Positions 20,927 to 29,092 of a DNA stretch of 64,000 bases are shown here, piece after piece. Made by a program: the position numbers and the translations under genes. Source of the stretch: Streptomyces camelliae (GTDB taxonomy: Bacteria > Actinomycetota > Actinomycetes > Streptomycetales > Streptomycetaceae); contig NZ_CP115300.1 of the NCBI RefSeq assembly GCF_027625935.1, forward strand, positions 8,308,001 through 8,372,000, read 5' to 3'. Position 1 is the first letter of the stretch, and every line of letters starts with the position of its first letter. Below the pieces are notes generated by a model. The model searched no databases, was not told where the DNA came from, and saw only the letters and a program-made list of their open reading frames with translations.

Positions 20927-22162
20927 ATGACCGACAGCCTCGCCGGAGCCGCCCCGCACGCGGCCGGCCCGGTTCCCGAGTTCCCGATGCCGAGGGCGGC
21001 CCGCTGCCCGTTCGACCCGCCGCCCGCCCTCGCCGAGCTGCAGCGGCAGGGCCCGCTGGCCAAGGTGCGCCAGTGGGACGGCAGCGAGTCCTGGCTCGTC
21101 ACCCGCTACGCCGAACAACGCGCCCTGCTCGGCGACCCCCGGGTGAGCGCCGACCCCGACCGGCCCGGCTACCCGACGAAGGCGAGCCCGGCCGCGGGCG
21201 AGGGCAAGCTCAGCTTCATCATGATGGACGACCCCGAACACGCCCGGCTGCGCCGGATGGTGACGGCCCCGTTCGCCGTCAAACGGGTCGAGGCACTGCG
21301 GCCCACGGTCCAGCGCATCGTCGACGGCCTGATCGACGACCTGCTGGCCGGCTCCGGACCGGCCGACCTCGTGGAGTCCTTCGCGCTGCCCATCCCCTCC
21401 CTGGTCATCTGCGCCCTGCTCGGCGTGCCCTACGACGACCACGCCTTCTTCCAGGACCACACCAGGACCATGGTCCACCGCGAGGCCACGCCCGAACAGC
21501 GCGGCGAGGCGAGCCGCGAGGTCGCCGGCTACCTCGCCGGGCTGATCGGTGCCCGCCTCGACCAGCCCGCGGACGACCTGCTCTCGGCTCTCGCCGGGCG
21601 CGTCACCGCCGGCGAGCTGACCCACCAGCAGGCGACCGAGATGGCGCTCCTGCTGCTCATCGCGGGCCACGAGACCACCGCCAACATGATCGCCCTCGGC
21701 ACCCTCGCCCTCCTCCAGCACCCCGAGCAGCTGGCCCTGTTGCGCGAGAAGAGCGACGATCCGGCGTTCGTCGCCGGAGCCGTCGAGGAGCTGCTGCGCT
21801 ATCTGCACATCACCCACCTCGGCCGGCGCCGGGCGGTGACCGAGGACATCGAGATCGCGGGCCAGGTGATCAAGGCCGGCGAGGGTCTGATCATGGTCAA
21901 CGAGATCGGCAACCGGGACCCCGCGGCCTTCCCCGACCCCGACCGCCTCGACCTCACCCGGGACGCCCGCCGCCATGTCGCCTTCGGCTTCGGCGTCCAC
22001 CAGTGCCTCGGCCAGCCCCTGGCCCGCATGGAACTCCAGGTCGTCTACGGCACCCTCTACCGCCGCATCCCCACCCTGAGGCTCGCCGGTGCCCTTCGGG
22101 ACGTCCCCTTCAAACACGACGCGTTCATCTACGGCGTCCACGAACTCCCGGTCACCTGGTGA
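20927..22162 (+). CDS. Cytochrome P450, CYP105-like
   Basis: Soluble haem monooxygenase, 411 residues. The I-helix oxygen motif is LLIAGHETT (243-251), the ExxR motif is VEELLR (286-291) and the haem loop is FGFGVHQCLGQPLAR with Cys360. SFALPIPSLVICALLGVPYD and the MDDPEH motif with LRRMVTAPF are typical of the broad-specificity Streptomyces CYP105 group. The ATG at 20927 has GAGGAG seven bases upstream. Ferredoxin and reductase genes follow directly, giving a complete class I electron chain. Substrate unknown; no biosynthetic cluster is adjacent. Confidence 0.94.
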   Translation: MTDSLAGAAPHAAGPVPEFPMPRAARCPFDPPPALAELQRQGPLAKVRQWDGSESWLVTRYAEQRALLGDPRVSADPDRPGYPTKASPAAGEGKLSFIMMDDPEHARLRRMVTAPFAVKRVEALRPTVQRIVDGLIDDLLAGSGPADLVESFALPIPSLVICALLGVPYDDHAFFQDHTRTMVHREATPEQRGEASREVAGYLAGLIGARLDQPADDLLSALAGRVTAGELTHQQATEMALLLLIAGHETTANMIALGTLALLQHPEQLALLREKSDDPAFVAGAVEELLRYLHITHLGRRRAVTEDIEIAGQVIKAGEGLIMVNEIGNRDPAAFPDPDRLDLTRDARRHVAFGFGVHQCLGQPLARMELQVVYGTLYRRIPTLRLAGALRDVPFKHDAFIYGVHELPVTW

Positions 22163-22194
22163 CCGTTCACCCCCGAAGCAGCGAGGAGAAGACC

Positions 22195-22392
22195 ATGCGT
22201 GTGGAACTGGACGAGCCCAGGTGCGTCGCCTCGGGACAGTGCGTCATGGCCGCCCCCGAGGTGTTCGACCAGCGCGACGAGGACGGCATCGCCTTCCTGC
22301 TCGACGAGACACCCGGCGCGGACGTGCTGGACGGCGTCCGCGAGGCCGTCGCCGTCTGCCCGGCCGCCGCGATCCGTCTGGTGGAGCGGTGA
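22195..22392 (+). CDS. [3Fe-4S] ferredoxin, P450 partner
   Basis: A 65-residue ferredoxin with the CVASGQC and AVCPAAAI motifs. Cys10, Cys16 and Cys55 are the three ligands of a 3Fe-4S cluster, as in ferredoxins accompanying CYP105 enzymes. The acidic middle (DQRDEDG) suits docking to P450. The ATG at 22195 has GAGGAG upstream. It starts 32 bp after the P450 and its stop overlaps the reductase GTG. Confidence 0.95.
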   Translation: MRVELDEPRCVASGQCVMAAPEVFDQRDEDGIAFLLDETPGADVLDGVREAVAVCPAAAIRLVER

Positions 22393-23549
22393 ACCGGATC
22401 GTCGTCGTGGGCGCCTCGGCCGCGGGACTCGCCGCGGCCGAGACGCTCCGCCGCGAGGGGTACGACGGCACGCTCACCCTCGTCGGCGACGAACCCCGCC
22501 CGCCGTACGACCGTCCACCGCTGTCCAAACAGGTGCTGGCCGCCGAGTGGCCGCCGGAACGGATACGGCTGCGCCCTCCCGCCGATCTCGCCGCCCTCCG
22601 CCTGGACCTCCGACTCGGCGTCGCCGCACAGGAGTTGGACACGAGCGGCCGCACGGTGCGGCTGGCCGACGGCTCGGCACTGCCGTACGACGGGCTGATC
22701 GTGGCCACCGGCGTACGGCCCCGCCGGCTGCCGGGCACGGGCGCGCACGTGCTGCGCACCCTGGACGACGCCCTGGCCCTGCGCGACCGGCTCGGCCCCG
22801 GCCGGCATCTGGTCGTGGTCGGCGCCGGGTTCCTGGGCGCGGAGGCCGCCGCTGTCGCACGCGGCCTCGGCACCCGGGTGACCCTGCTGGAGCCGGCCCC
22901 GGTGCCGCTCGCCCACGCCGTCGGCGCTCAGGTGGGGCACCTGCTGGCCCGCGTGCACCGGGAGCGGGGCGTGGACCTGCGGACCGGGATCACCGTGACG
23001 GAGACGGCCGAGGACGGCGTGCGGCTCGCGGACGGCACCGGGATCGAGGCCGACGCGGTCCTGGTCGCCGTCGGCTCGCTGCCGAACACCGAGTGGCTGG
23101 CCGGCAGCGGGCTCACCGTCGCCGACGGGCTGGTGTGCGACACGTACTGCGAAGCCGCACCCGGGATCTACGGCGCCGGGGACGTGGCCCGCTGGCAGCA
23201 TCCGCTGTTCGGCACCCGCATCCGGATCGAGCACCGCACCCACGCCGCCGAGCAGGGCATGGCCGCGGCCCGCAACCTGCTCAACTCCGAGGCCCGCAAG
23301 CCGTTCGCACCGGTGCCGTACTTCTGGTCCGACCAGTACGAGCTGAAGATCCAGGCGTACGGGGTGCTGCGCGGGCATGACGAGGTCGCCGTACTGGAGG
23401 GCGGCGCGACGGAGGGGCGCCTGCTGGCCGTGTACCGCACCGGCGACCGGCTCGTCGGAGCCCTCATGGTCGGCATGCCGCCGAAGGCGATCCGCCCATG
23501 GCGTCAGGCGATCGCGGCAGGGGCGCCTTGGCGAGAAGCAGTGGGCTAG
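22389..23549 (+). CDS. FAD-dependent ferredoxin reductase
   Basis: Transfers electrons from NAD(P)H to the ferredoxin, 386 residues from a GTG overlapping the ferredoxin stop. The FAD-binding motif is IVVVGASAAGLAAAETLRRE, followed by DEPRPPYDRPPLSK. The NAD-binding motif is HLVVVGAGFLGAEAAAVARG. The second FAD motif is GIYGAGDVARW. The C-terminal reductase domain has PVPYFWSDQYELKIQAYG. Putidaredoxin-reductase-like family. It completes the P450 operon, which is unusual because Streptomyces P450s often lack a dedicated reductase. Confidence 0.94.
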   Translation: MNRIVVVGASAAGLAAAETLRREGYDGTLTLVGDEPRPPYDRPPLSKQVLAAEWPPERIRLRPPADLAALRLDLRLGVAAQELDTSGRTVRLADGSALPYDGLIVATGVRPRRLPGTGAHVLRTLDDALALRDRLGPGRHLVVVGAGFLGAEAAAVARGLGTRVTLLEPAPVPLAHAVGAQVGHLLARVHRERGVDLRTGITVTETAEDGVRLADGTGIEADAVLVAVGSLPNTEWLAGSGLTVADGLVCDTYCEAAPGIYGAGDVARWQHPLFGTRIRIEHRTHAAEQGMAAARNLLNSEARKPFAPVPYFWSDQYELKIQAYGVLRGHDEVAVLEGGATEGRLLAVYRTGDRLVGALMVGMPPKAIRPWRQAIAAGAPWREAVG

Positions 23550-23551
23550 CG

Positions 23552-23640
23552 ACCCGAAGGGCGCGGGGCCGTATCGGTATATGCGGCTCCGCCGCGTGGG
23601 CGCGATCAGCCACAACGTACCCGCACCCGGGGGACGGCCT
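23552..23640. repeat. Dispersed Streptomyces-type intergenic repeat with hairpin
   Basis: AAGGGCGCGGGG, then a GCGGC-TCC-GCCGC hairpin (23583-23595) and CGTGGGCGCGATCAGCCACA match a motif I recall as common between genes in many Streptomyces chromosomes. It lies between the convergent reductase and EamA genes and may act as a bidirectional terminator. The family resemblance is from memory and not checked. Confidence 0.4.
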
Positions 23641-23668
23641 GTACTCCCACGGCGGGGCCCGACGGTGC

Positions 23669-24586
23669 TCACCCCTTCGTCGCGAGGCTCACCGCGTTTG
23701 CCACCACCACCGCCCCGATGCCCGCCCACTCCGCCGCGCCCAGGCCCTGGCCGAGGACGACCCAGCCGACCAGGGCCGCCAGGACCGGGTTGACGCTCAT
23801 GAACAGGCCGAAGGTCTGCGCGGGGACATGGCGCAGGGTCAGCAGGTCGGCCAGGTAGGGAACGGCGGAGGACAGGACGCCGGCCGTCACCGCGCACAGC
23901 ACCGCACCGGCCGTCGGCGGATGGCGCAGAACGAGGACGACGCCGACGGGCAGGAAGGCCAGCGCGGACACCGTGGCGGCCGCCGCGACGCCCTGCGCGC
24001 CGGGTATGCGCCGGCCGACGACCCGGTTGAGCAGGATGTACGACGCCCAGCAGCACGCGGCGACCAGGCCGAAGGCCATCCCGGCGTAGTCGGCGGAGGG
24101 GCGCGGGCGCATCAGGACGACCACCCCGGCCGCGGCCACCACCGCGCACCCGGCGTCCAGCCGGCGCCGTGTGGCGGCCAGCGCGACGGTGAGCGGCCCG
24201 AGGAACTCCAGGGTCACGGCGAGACCGAGGCCGATGCGGTCCACGGCGGTGTACAGAGTGAAGTTCATCGTGCCGAAGACCCCGGCCAGCAGCAGCACCG
24301 GCCACCACTGCCGCCAGGTGAAGCCGTGCAGCCGGGGCCGGCCGACGGCGAGCAGGACGAGCGCGGCGACGTACTGACGGACCGCGACCACCCCGAGCGG
24401 ACCGAGGACGGGGAAGGCCAGGGCCCCGACGGCGGCGCCGGTCTGGTTGGACAGCCCGCTGCCCACCATGGTGGCCACGCCGGTCAGCCGCCGGGCCTTC
24501 GCCGGGGACGGGGTGATGACTGTGGGCGGGGCCACGGCCGGGCGTTGGAGAGCGCGTCGCATGCCGGGATCGTGCGCCGCCTGCAT
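23669..24586 (-). CDS. EamA/RhtA-type inner-membrane transporter
   Basis: A 305-residue protein with about ten hydrophobic segments in two EamA repeats. The first repeat includes GLSNQTGAAVGALAFPVLGP and FGTMNFTLYTAVDRIGLGLA, with TLEFLGPLTVALA. The second includes GLVAACCWASYILLNRVVG and ends with SVNPVLAALVGWVVLGQGL. RhtA-like members export amino acids and related metabolites. Divergent from a LysR gene, which may control it. The start is uncertain: ATG 24586 has AAGG touching it, and a second ATG lies at 24562. Confidence 0.88.
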   Translation of the reverse strand: MQAAHDPGMRRALQRPAVAPPTVITPSPAKARRLTGVATMVGSGLSNQTGAAVGALAFPVLGPLGVVAVRQYVAALVLLAVGRPRLHGFTWRQWWPVLLLAGVFGTMNFTLYTAVDRIGLGLAVTLEFLGPLTVALAATRRRLDAGCAVVAAAGVVVLMRPRPSADYAGMAFGLVAACCWASYILLNRVVGRRIPGAQGVAAAATVSALAFLPVGVVLVLRHPPTAGAVLCAVTAGVLSSAVPYLADLLTLRHVPAQTFGLFMSVNPVLAALVGWVVLGQGLGAAEWAGIGAVVVANAVSLATKG

Positions 24587-24617
24587 CCTTGCGCAAAATG
24601 CATGCGCCGACCGATCT

Positions 24618-24632
24618 ATACGCTGAGCGTAT
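24618..24632. promoter_or_regulatory. LysR-type box overlapping the LysR start codon
   Basis: ATACGC-TGA-GCGTAT is a perfect 15-bp palindrome fitting the T-N11-A rule of LysR-family sites. Its last two bases are the first two of the ATG at 24631. TATACG at 24617 could be the -10 of a leaderless lysR transcript. Bound here, the regulator would directly block its own promoter and could act on the divergent transporter. Confidence 0.6.
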
Positions 24633-25488
24633 GCACGACATCGATCTGCGCCAGCTGCGCTGTCTCGTGGCGATCGTGGACGAGGGCACCTTCACGGACG
24701 CGGCCATCGCCCTCGGGGTCTCCCAGGCCGCGGTCTCCCGCACCCTCGCCTCCCTGGAACGCGCCCTGGGCGTACGGCTGCTGCGCCGCACCTCCCGTGA
24801 GGTGACCCCGACCGCGACCGGACTGCGCGTGGTGGAGCGGGCCCGCCGCGTGCTCGCGGACGTCTCCGGCCTGGTCCGGGAGGCGAGCTCGGGCCACACC
24901 CGGCTGCGCGTCGGCTACGCCTGGTCGGCGGTGGGCCGCCACACGGTCGCCTTCCAGCGGCGCTGGAGCGCGGAGCACGGGGGCATCGATCTGCACCTCG
25001 TGCGCGTCAACTCGCCCTCTGCCGGGCTCGCCGAGGGCGCCTGTGATCTCGCCGTGGTCCGCAGGCCGCCGGCGGACCGGCGGTTCGACACCGCGATCGT
25101 CGGCCTGGAGCGCCGGCTGTGCGCGCTCGCCGCCGACGACCGGCTCGCCCGGCGCCGTTCGGTGCGGCTCGCCGAACTGGCCGACCGCACCCTGCTCGTG
25201 GACCCCCGCACCGGCACGGCCACTCCCGAGCTGTGGCCGCCGGGCGCCCGTCCGGCCGTCGAGGAGACGTCCGACGTCGACGACTGGCTCACCGAGATCG
25301 CCGCCGGACGCGGCATCGGCGTCACCGCGGAGTCGACCGCGCACCAGTACCCGCGGCCCGGCGTCGTCTACCGGCCGGTGCGCGACGCCGAACCCGTTGC
25401 CGTACGGCTGGCCTGGTGGCGCGACGACCCCCACCCGGCCCGCCAGGCGGTCGTGGAACTCCTCACCGAGCTGTATCGCGCGGCCTGA
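24631..25488 (+). CDS. LysR-family transcriptional regulator
   Basis: A 285-residue regulator. The N-terminal HTH is LRQLRCLVAIVDEGTFTDAA and LGVSQAAVSRTLASLERALG, then RLLRRTSREVTPTATG. The effector domain (about 88-285) begins TRLRVGYAWSAVG and includes CDLAVVRRPPADRRFDTAIV. No Shine-Dalgarno precedes ATG 24631, consistent with a leaderless message. It is divergent from the EamA transporter with a palindromic box in between, the usual arrangement for an exporter and its activator. Confidence 0.92.
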   Translation: MHDIDLRQLRCLVAIVDEGTFTDAAIALGVSQAAVSRTLASLERALGVRLLRRTSREVTPTATGLRVVERARRVLADVSGLVREASSGHTRLRVGYAWSAVGRHTVAFQRRWSAEHGGIDLHLVRVNSPSAGLAEGACDLAVVRRPPADRRFDTAIVGLERRLCALAADDRLARRRSVRLAELADRTLLVDPRTGTATPELWPPGARPAVEETSDVDDWLTEIAAGRGIGVTAESTAHQYPRPGVVYRPVRDAEPVAVRLAWWRDDPHPARQAVVELLTELYRAA

Positions 25489-25514
25489 GCCGGTCCTGGG
25501 CCCGGATAACGCAA

Positions 25515-25536
25515 ACAAAATTGTTGACAATCTTGT
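25515..25536. promoter_or_regulatory. GntR-type operator with embedded -35 element
   Basis: A 22-bp palindrome with one mismatched pair: ACAAAATTGT followed by TGACAATCTTGT. TTGACA (25524-25529), a perfect -35 consensus, is embedded in it. FCD-type GntR proteins often bind ATTGT-ACAAT-like sites. It ends only nine bases before the remaining gntR coding sequence, which lacks its 5' end, so the matching -10 region may have been deleted. Confidence 0.6.
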
Positions 25537-25545
25537 CGGGCTGGA

Positions 25546-26084
25546 TTGAAGGAACTCGCCGAGCAGTTCGGTGTGACGCGGGCCGGCATCCGTGCGGCAC
25601 TGGTCGATCCGGAGGCGCAGGGACTGGTCGAGCGGATCCGCAATCGCGGCTCGCGGGTGCGGGTGGTGACCGTGGAAGAGGCGGTCGCGATCACGGAGTG
25701 CCGCATGGTCCTGGAAGGCTGTGCGCGGCCAAGGCCGCCGTCGCCGCGAGCGAGGCGCAGCTGACCGAACTGGCCGACCTCGGCGCGGCGATGGAGAAGG
25801 CCGTCGCCGACGGCGAGCCCGTGACGTACTCCGACCTCAACCACCGACTGCACGACCGGATCCCGGAGATCTCCGGCCGGCGCACCGCGATCGAGCTGCT
25901 GGAGCGGCTCAACGCCCAACTGGTCCGCCACCGCTTCCAGCTGGCGCTCCGCCCGGGGCGCCCCCAGCAGTCCCTGAACGAGCACCTGGCGATGATCGAG
26001 GCGATCAGGGCCAGGGACCCGCAGGCGGCCGAGGCGGCCGTCCGCGCCCACCTCGCCGACGTGATCGAGGCGCTCAGCGACTGA
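25546..26084 (+). pseudogene. GntR/FCD-family regulator, 5'-truncated and frameshifted
   Basis: Remnant of a FadR-type regulator. The first frame reads LKELAEQFGVTRAGIRAAL then EAQGLVERIRNRGSRVRV, the second half of a GntR winged helix; about 25-30 N-terminal residues are absent. After ECRMVLEG near 25718 the frame changes by one base. The FCD domain then continues with CAAKAAVAASEAQLTELADL, NHRLHDRIPEISGR and SLNEHLAMIEAIRARDPQAA through ADVIEALSD to a stop at 26084. The simplest explanation is loss of one C (GGCCTG to GGCTG). It would have regulated the following gal-type genes. Sequencing error could explain the frameshift but not the missing 5' end. Confidence 0.8.
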
Positions 26085-26179
26085 TACGGCGCGCCCCCGG
26101 GGCGCGTTCGTGTGCCTGCGTCGCGTGTCCGGTCGCCGGGCGGGTGGAGGTTCACCTGTCCAGCAAGGAGATGCCACCG

Positions 26180-26975
26180 ATGACGCAGTCCGACGCGTCT
26201 GCCTCCGCCGATCCCTCGGCCCCGCCCGAGCTGGGCGGACCCCCGTCCCCGCCCCGCTCGACCCTCGTCGTCACGGCCCATGCCGGGGACTTCGTGTGGC
26301 GGGCGGGCGGAGCGATCGACCTGGCCGCCTCACGGGACGAGCAGGTCACCATCGCCTGCCTGACCTTCGGCGAGCCCGGCGAGTCCGCCAACGCGTGGCG
26401 CGACGGGCGGACCCTTGAGGAGATCAAGGCGATACGCCGGCAGGAGGCCGAGCAGGCGGCCGCCACGCTCGGCGCCGACGTCCGGTTCTTCGACGTCGGC
26501 GACTGTGCCCTCGTCGCCACCGCGGAGCTCACCGACCGGCTCGTCGCCGTCTACCGCGAGACCCAGCCCGACGTCGTCCTCACCCACCCCGTGGACGACC
26601 CCTGCAACGGCGACCACCCGGCCGCTCACCGCATGGGCCCTTCAGGCCCGCGTCCTCGCCCAGGCCATCGGCCACCCCGGCCCCGGCGAGATCATCGGCG
26701 CCCCGCCCGTCTGCTGCTTCGAGCCGCACCAGCCCGAGATGAGCGGCTTCCGGCCCGAAGTCCTGCTCGACATCACCGAGGTGTGGGACACCGAGCGCAA
26801 GGCGATGGAGTGCCTCGGCGCCCAGCGGCACCTGTGGGACCACTACACCGACCTCGCCGTCCGCCGCGGCGTCCAGCTGGGGCGCAACGCCGGCCCCAAC
26901 CTCGGTCTGCCGCACCGGACCATCGCCGAGGCCTTCATGCGCCTCTACCCGCAGGTCACGAAGGAGCCGGCGTGA
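26180..26975 (+). pseudogene. PIG-L-family hydratase/deacetylase, GalB-like, frameshifted
   Basis: The first part from ATG 26180 (AAGGAG nine bases upstream) has the zinc motif AHAGDFVWRAGGAIDLA and HPVDDPCNGDHPAAHR. At GGG 26635-26637 one extra G shifts the frame. The continuation ALQARVLAQAIGHPGPGEII, CCFEPHQPEMSGF and LDITEVWDTERKAMECLG runs to the stop at 26975. Corrected length is about 264 residues. 4-Oxalomesaconate hydratase GalB of gallate catabolism in Pseudomonas putida belongs to this superfamily, and the next gene resembles GalC, so a GalB role is a reasonable inference. Broken as sequenced. Confidence 0.78.
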
Positions 26976-27556
26976 GCGGCGTGATCGTCACCGGCCCGCC
27001 GAAGGCCGATCCGAAGGACGTCGACGCGCCGGCCGGGTACGGGGTCGCCACCGTGCACGAGGCGATGGGGCGAACCGGCTTGCTGGGGCCGGGCATCCGG
27101 CCCGTCCAGCAGGGCGTGCGCGCCGCCGGCACGGCCGTCACCGTGCTCAGCCGGCCCGGCGACAACCTCATGATCCACCCGGCCGTCGAACAGTGCGGCG
27201 AGGGTGACCTCTTGGTCGTCACCACGACCTCGCCGTCCACCGACGGCATGTTCGGCGAGCTGTTCGCCACCGCCCTGCGACGGCGCGGGGTGCGCGGGCT
27301 CGTCGTCAACGCGGGCATCCGGGACACCCAGGAACTGCGCGACATGAACTTCCCGGCCTGGTCACGCGCCGTCAGCGCGCAGGGCACGGTCAAGGCCACC
27401 GACGGTTCGGTCAACGTGCCGGTCGCCGTCGACGGCCAGGTGATCCACACCGGTGACGTGATCCTCGGCACGGCCGCCCTCGGCATCGCCGCCCTGCGCT
27501 CACCCCGCCGGTCCGAGCCCAGCGGCAGCGGACAGCGACTCGTCACGGCCGGCTGA
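26972..27556 (+). CDS. RraA-fold 4-carboxy-4-hydroxy-2-oxoadipate aldolase-like (GalC-like)
   Basis: Cleaves 4-carboxy-4-hydroxy-2-oxoadipate to pyruvate and oxaloacetate in the gallate/protocatechuate 4,5-cleavage pathway, if the family call holds. The 194 residues start at a GTG overlapping the previous stop. Visible are GVATVHEAMGRTGLL, VTVLSRPGDNLMIHPAVEQC, the MFGELFATALRRRGVRGL segment and VVNAGIRDTQELR with the Arg-Asp active-site pair. After HTGDVIL the usual ADDDGVVVVP-type ending is missing and the C-terminus looks foreign (ALRSPRRSEPSGSG). The protein is about 20-40 residues shorter than relatives and may be inactive. Confidence 0.75.
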   Translation: MSGVIVTGPPKADPKDVDAPAGYGVATVHEAMGRTGLLGPGIRPVQQGVRAAGTAVTVLSRPGDNLMIHPAVEQCGEGDLLVVTTTSPSTDGMFGELFATALRRRGVRGLVVNAGIRDTQELRDMNFPAWSRAVSAQGTVKATDGSVNVPVAVDGQVIHTGDVILGTAALGIAALRSPRRSEPSGSGQRLVTAG

Positions 27557-27572
27557 CCCGCCCCGCGCCCGC

Positions 27573-27604
27573 GGTGCCGCACCCCGGACCCGGGGCACGG
27601 CACC
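27573..27604. terminator. Bidirectional terminator hairpin
   Basis: GGTGCCG (27573-27579) pairs with CGGCACC (27598-27604) around an inner CCCCGG/CCGGGG stem, with a two-base internal mismatch. It lies between the convergent GalC-like and HTH-DUF2690 genes. Confidence 0.7.
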
Positions 27605-27650
27605 GTACGCGCGAACCCGGAGGAGCGGCACCGTATGCGTACGTCGCGGT

Positions 27651-28478
27651 TCACCCCGCCTCGTCCGGTTCCACGTCCCGGCCCGTGCACGCCAGCTCGC
27701 CGCCCACCTCGGCGCACGCTTCCACTCCCCGGGGCGAGGAGACCGACAGCATCGGACTGCTGTCGCCGGCGGAGTCGTCCGCGGGATAGCCGGCCGACAG
27801 TACGTTCTGGCCCTCCCGCACCGACACCTCGCGGGCCCGCGCCGAGTGCAGCCGCACCTGGGACCAGGCGGTGCCGCAGGCCGCCGACCAGCGCAGCCGG
27901 ACCGTGTAGGCGGGGTCGGTGACGGTGCTCGCGGTCCGCGCGTCCCGGGCGCACGCCGACGCGTCGGGCAACTCGCCCTGGCACGACCGGCCGTGACAGC
28001 GCGACACCGCCGGCAGCGTCTGCGCGGCGGGCGCGCCGGCCGGACGCGCGGCCAGGGTGACGACGGCGGCCACCGCCGTGGCGGCGCCGAACACGGCCAG
28101 CGCGGACAGCGCAAGCCGGGACGGCGGGCGGGACGCGAGCCAGGAGGGGAGCTGCGGCCGGAGCCGGCCCGGCTTCCGCTCCCCGCCGGTCTCGGCGGCC
28201 GCGGCTTCCGAGTCCGGCGGGGGCGTACTGGCCGCGTCCCACTCGGCCAGTACGGCCTCGGGGTCGGCGCCGGCGAGCCGGCAGAGCGCCTCCACAGCGG
28301 GCCGCGGCGGCGGTGTGCCGCCGGACAGATAGCGGTGCCACGCGGACTTGCTGTACGGGGTGCGCGCGGCCAGCGCCGCAAGGCTCAGCCCCGTACGGTC
28401 CTTCAGGTCGCGCAGCGCCGCCACCCGTGGCTCGTCGTCCGGCGTGACCGCTGCTGTCGATGCTTGGGGGTGCCGCAT
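27651..28478 (-). CDS. Membrane-anchored HTH protein with DUF2690 domain
   Basis: A 275-residue single-pass protein. The N-terminal XRE-like HTH is VAALRDLKDRTGLSLAALAA then TPYSKSAWHRYLSGG. A Pro/Ala/Glu linker is followed by a membrane helix around 120-140 (RLALSALAVFGAATAVAAVV). The C-terminal part, outside the cell if the HTH is inside, has CHGRSCQGELPDASACARDA and paired cysteines typical of DUF2690. This architecture recurs in Streptomyces; the function is unknown but may be a transmembrane signal to DNA or a scaffold. Start ATG 28478. Confidence 0.85.
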   Translation of the reverse strand: MRHPQASTAAVTPDDEPRVAALRDLKDRTGLSLAALAARTPYSKSAWHRYLSGGTPPPRPAVEALCRLAGADPEAVLAEWDAASTPPPDSEAAAAETGGERKPGRLRPQLPSWLASRPPSRLALSALAVFGAATAVAAVVTLAARPAGAPAAQTLPAVSRCHGRSCQGELPDASACARDARTASTVTDPAYTVRLRWSAACGTAWSQVRLHSARAREVSVREGQNVLSAGYPADDSAGDSSPMLSVSSPRGVEACAEVGGELACTGRDVEPDEAG

Positions 28479-28593
28479 CGTGCGTCCTCGACTCCCGTTC
28501 CGCTATGGGCCATTTCGCCCCTGTTGCCGGAATGGCTTCCCTGCGGCGCGGCGAACACACACGTGAGGTAGGAGGAAGGTGAGGCATGGGCAG

Positions 28594-28633
28594 GCCGAAG
28601 GCCCGTCCGGGGGTCGTCGAACGGGCCTTCGGC
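28594..28633 (-). terminator. Strong terminator after the SH3-domain gene
   Basis: Perfect 13-bp arms GCCGAAGGCCCGT and ACGGGCCTTCGGC with a 14-base loop, 28 bp past the stop of the SH3 gene. No U-run follows, as is usual in this genus. Confidence 0.75.
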
Positions 28634-28660
28634 GGCTGGGAGTGCGGTGCTGAGGTGCCG

Positions 28661-29092
28661 TCAGCACCAGGGCAGGGCACGGTCGATGAGGACGTAGCGG
28701 GCCGAGACGTAGCCCCGGTGGTGGGCGAGCCGGTACCAGACGCGGTTCCCGGCGACCCACGAGCCGCGCGTCTTGCAGGTCAGGTGCAGATAGCGGCCCG
28801 TGTGCCGGTGGCCGATCACCCGGTAGCCGGTGCCCGGCCCGGAGCGGACGTTGAGTCGGGCGTGCCGGGTGGTGACACGGCCGGTGGCGCGGACGGCGAC
28901 ACGGTGCGTGAGGTGTCGGCGGTGGGCGCGGCGCTGGAAGAGATCGATGTGACGGGCATGGTGCTGGGTGACGGCACCCGGCAGGGGGTAGGAGCCCGCG
29001 GCGCTCGCGGTGGCCGCCCCGGCCGTCGTGGGCAGGAAGGCGAGCACCGCGACCGTGGCCAGCAGACCGCTCTTGAAAGTCCGTCGGATCAT
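28661..29092 (-). CDS. Secreted bacterial SH3-domain protein
   Basis: A 143-residue exported protein. The signal peptide is MIRRTFKSGLLATVAVLAFL followed by PTTAGAATASA. The mature part has a His/Arg-rich linker and one SH3b domain: HARLNVRSGPGTGYRVIGH, then WVAGNRVWYRLAHHRGYVSA. Such domains often bind cell-wall peptides. GGAGG lies six bases upstream of ATG 29092. The role is unknown beyond a cell-surface location. Confidence 0.88.
   Translation of the reverse strand: MIRRTFKSGLLATVAVLAFLPTTAGAATASAAGSYPLPGAVTQHHARHIDLFQRRAHRRHLTHRVAVRATGRVTTRHARLNVRSGPGTGYRVIGHRHTGRYLHLTCKTRGSWVAGNRVWYRLAHHRGYVSARYVLIDRALPWC

Noticed and set aside
18687..23549. A secondary-metabolite gene cluster around the P450
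   Set aside because: No synthase, cyclase, transferase or resistance gene is linked; only redox and regulatory genes are present.
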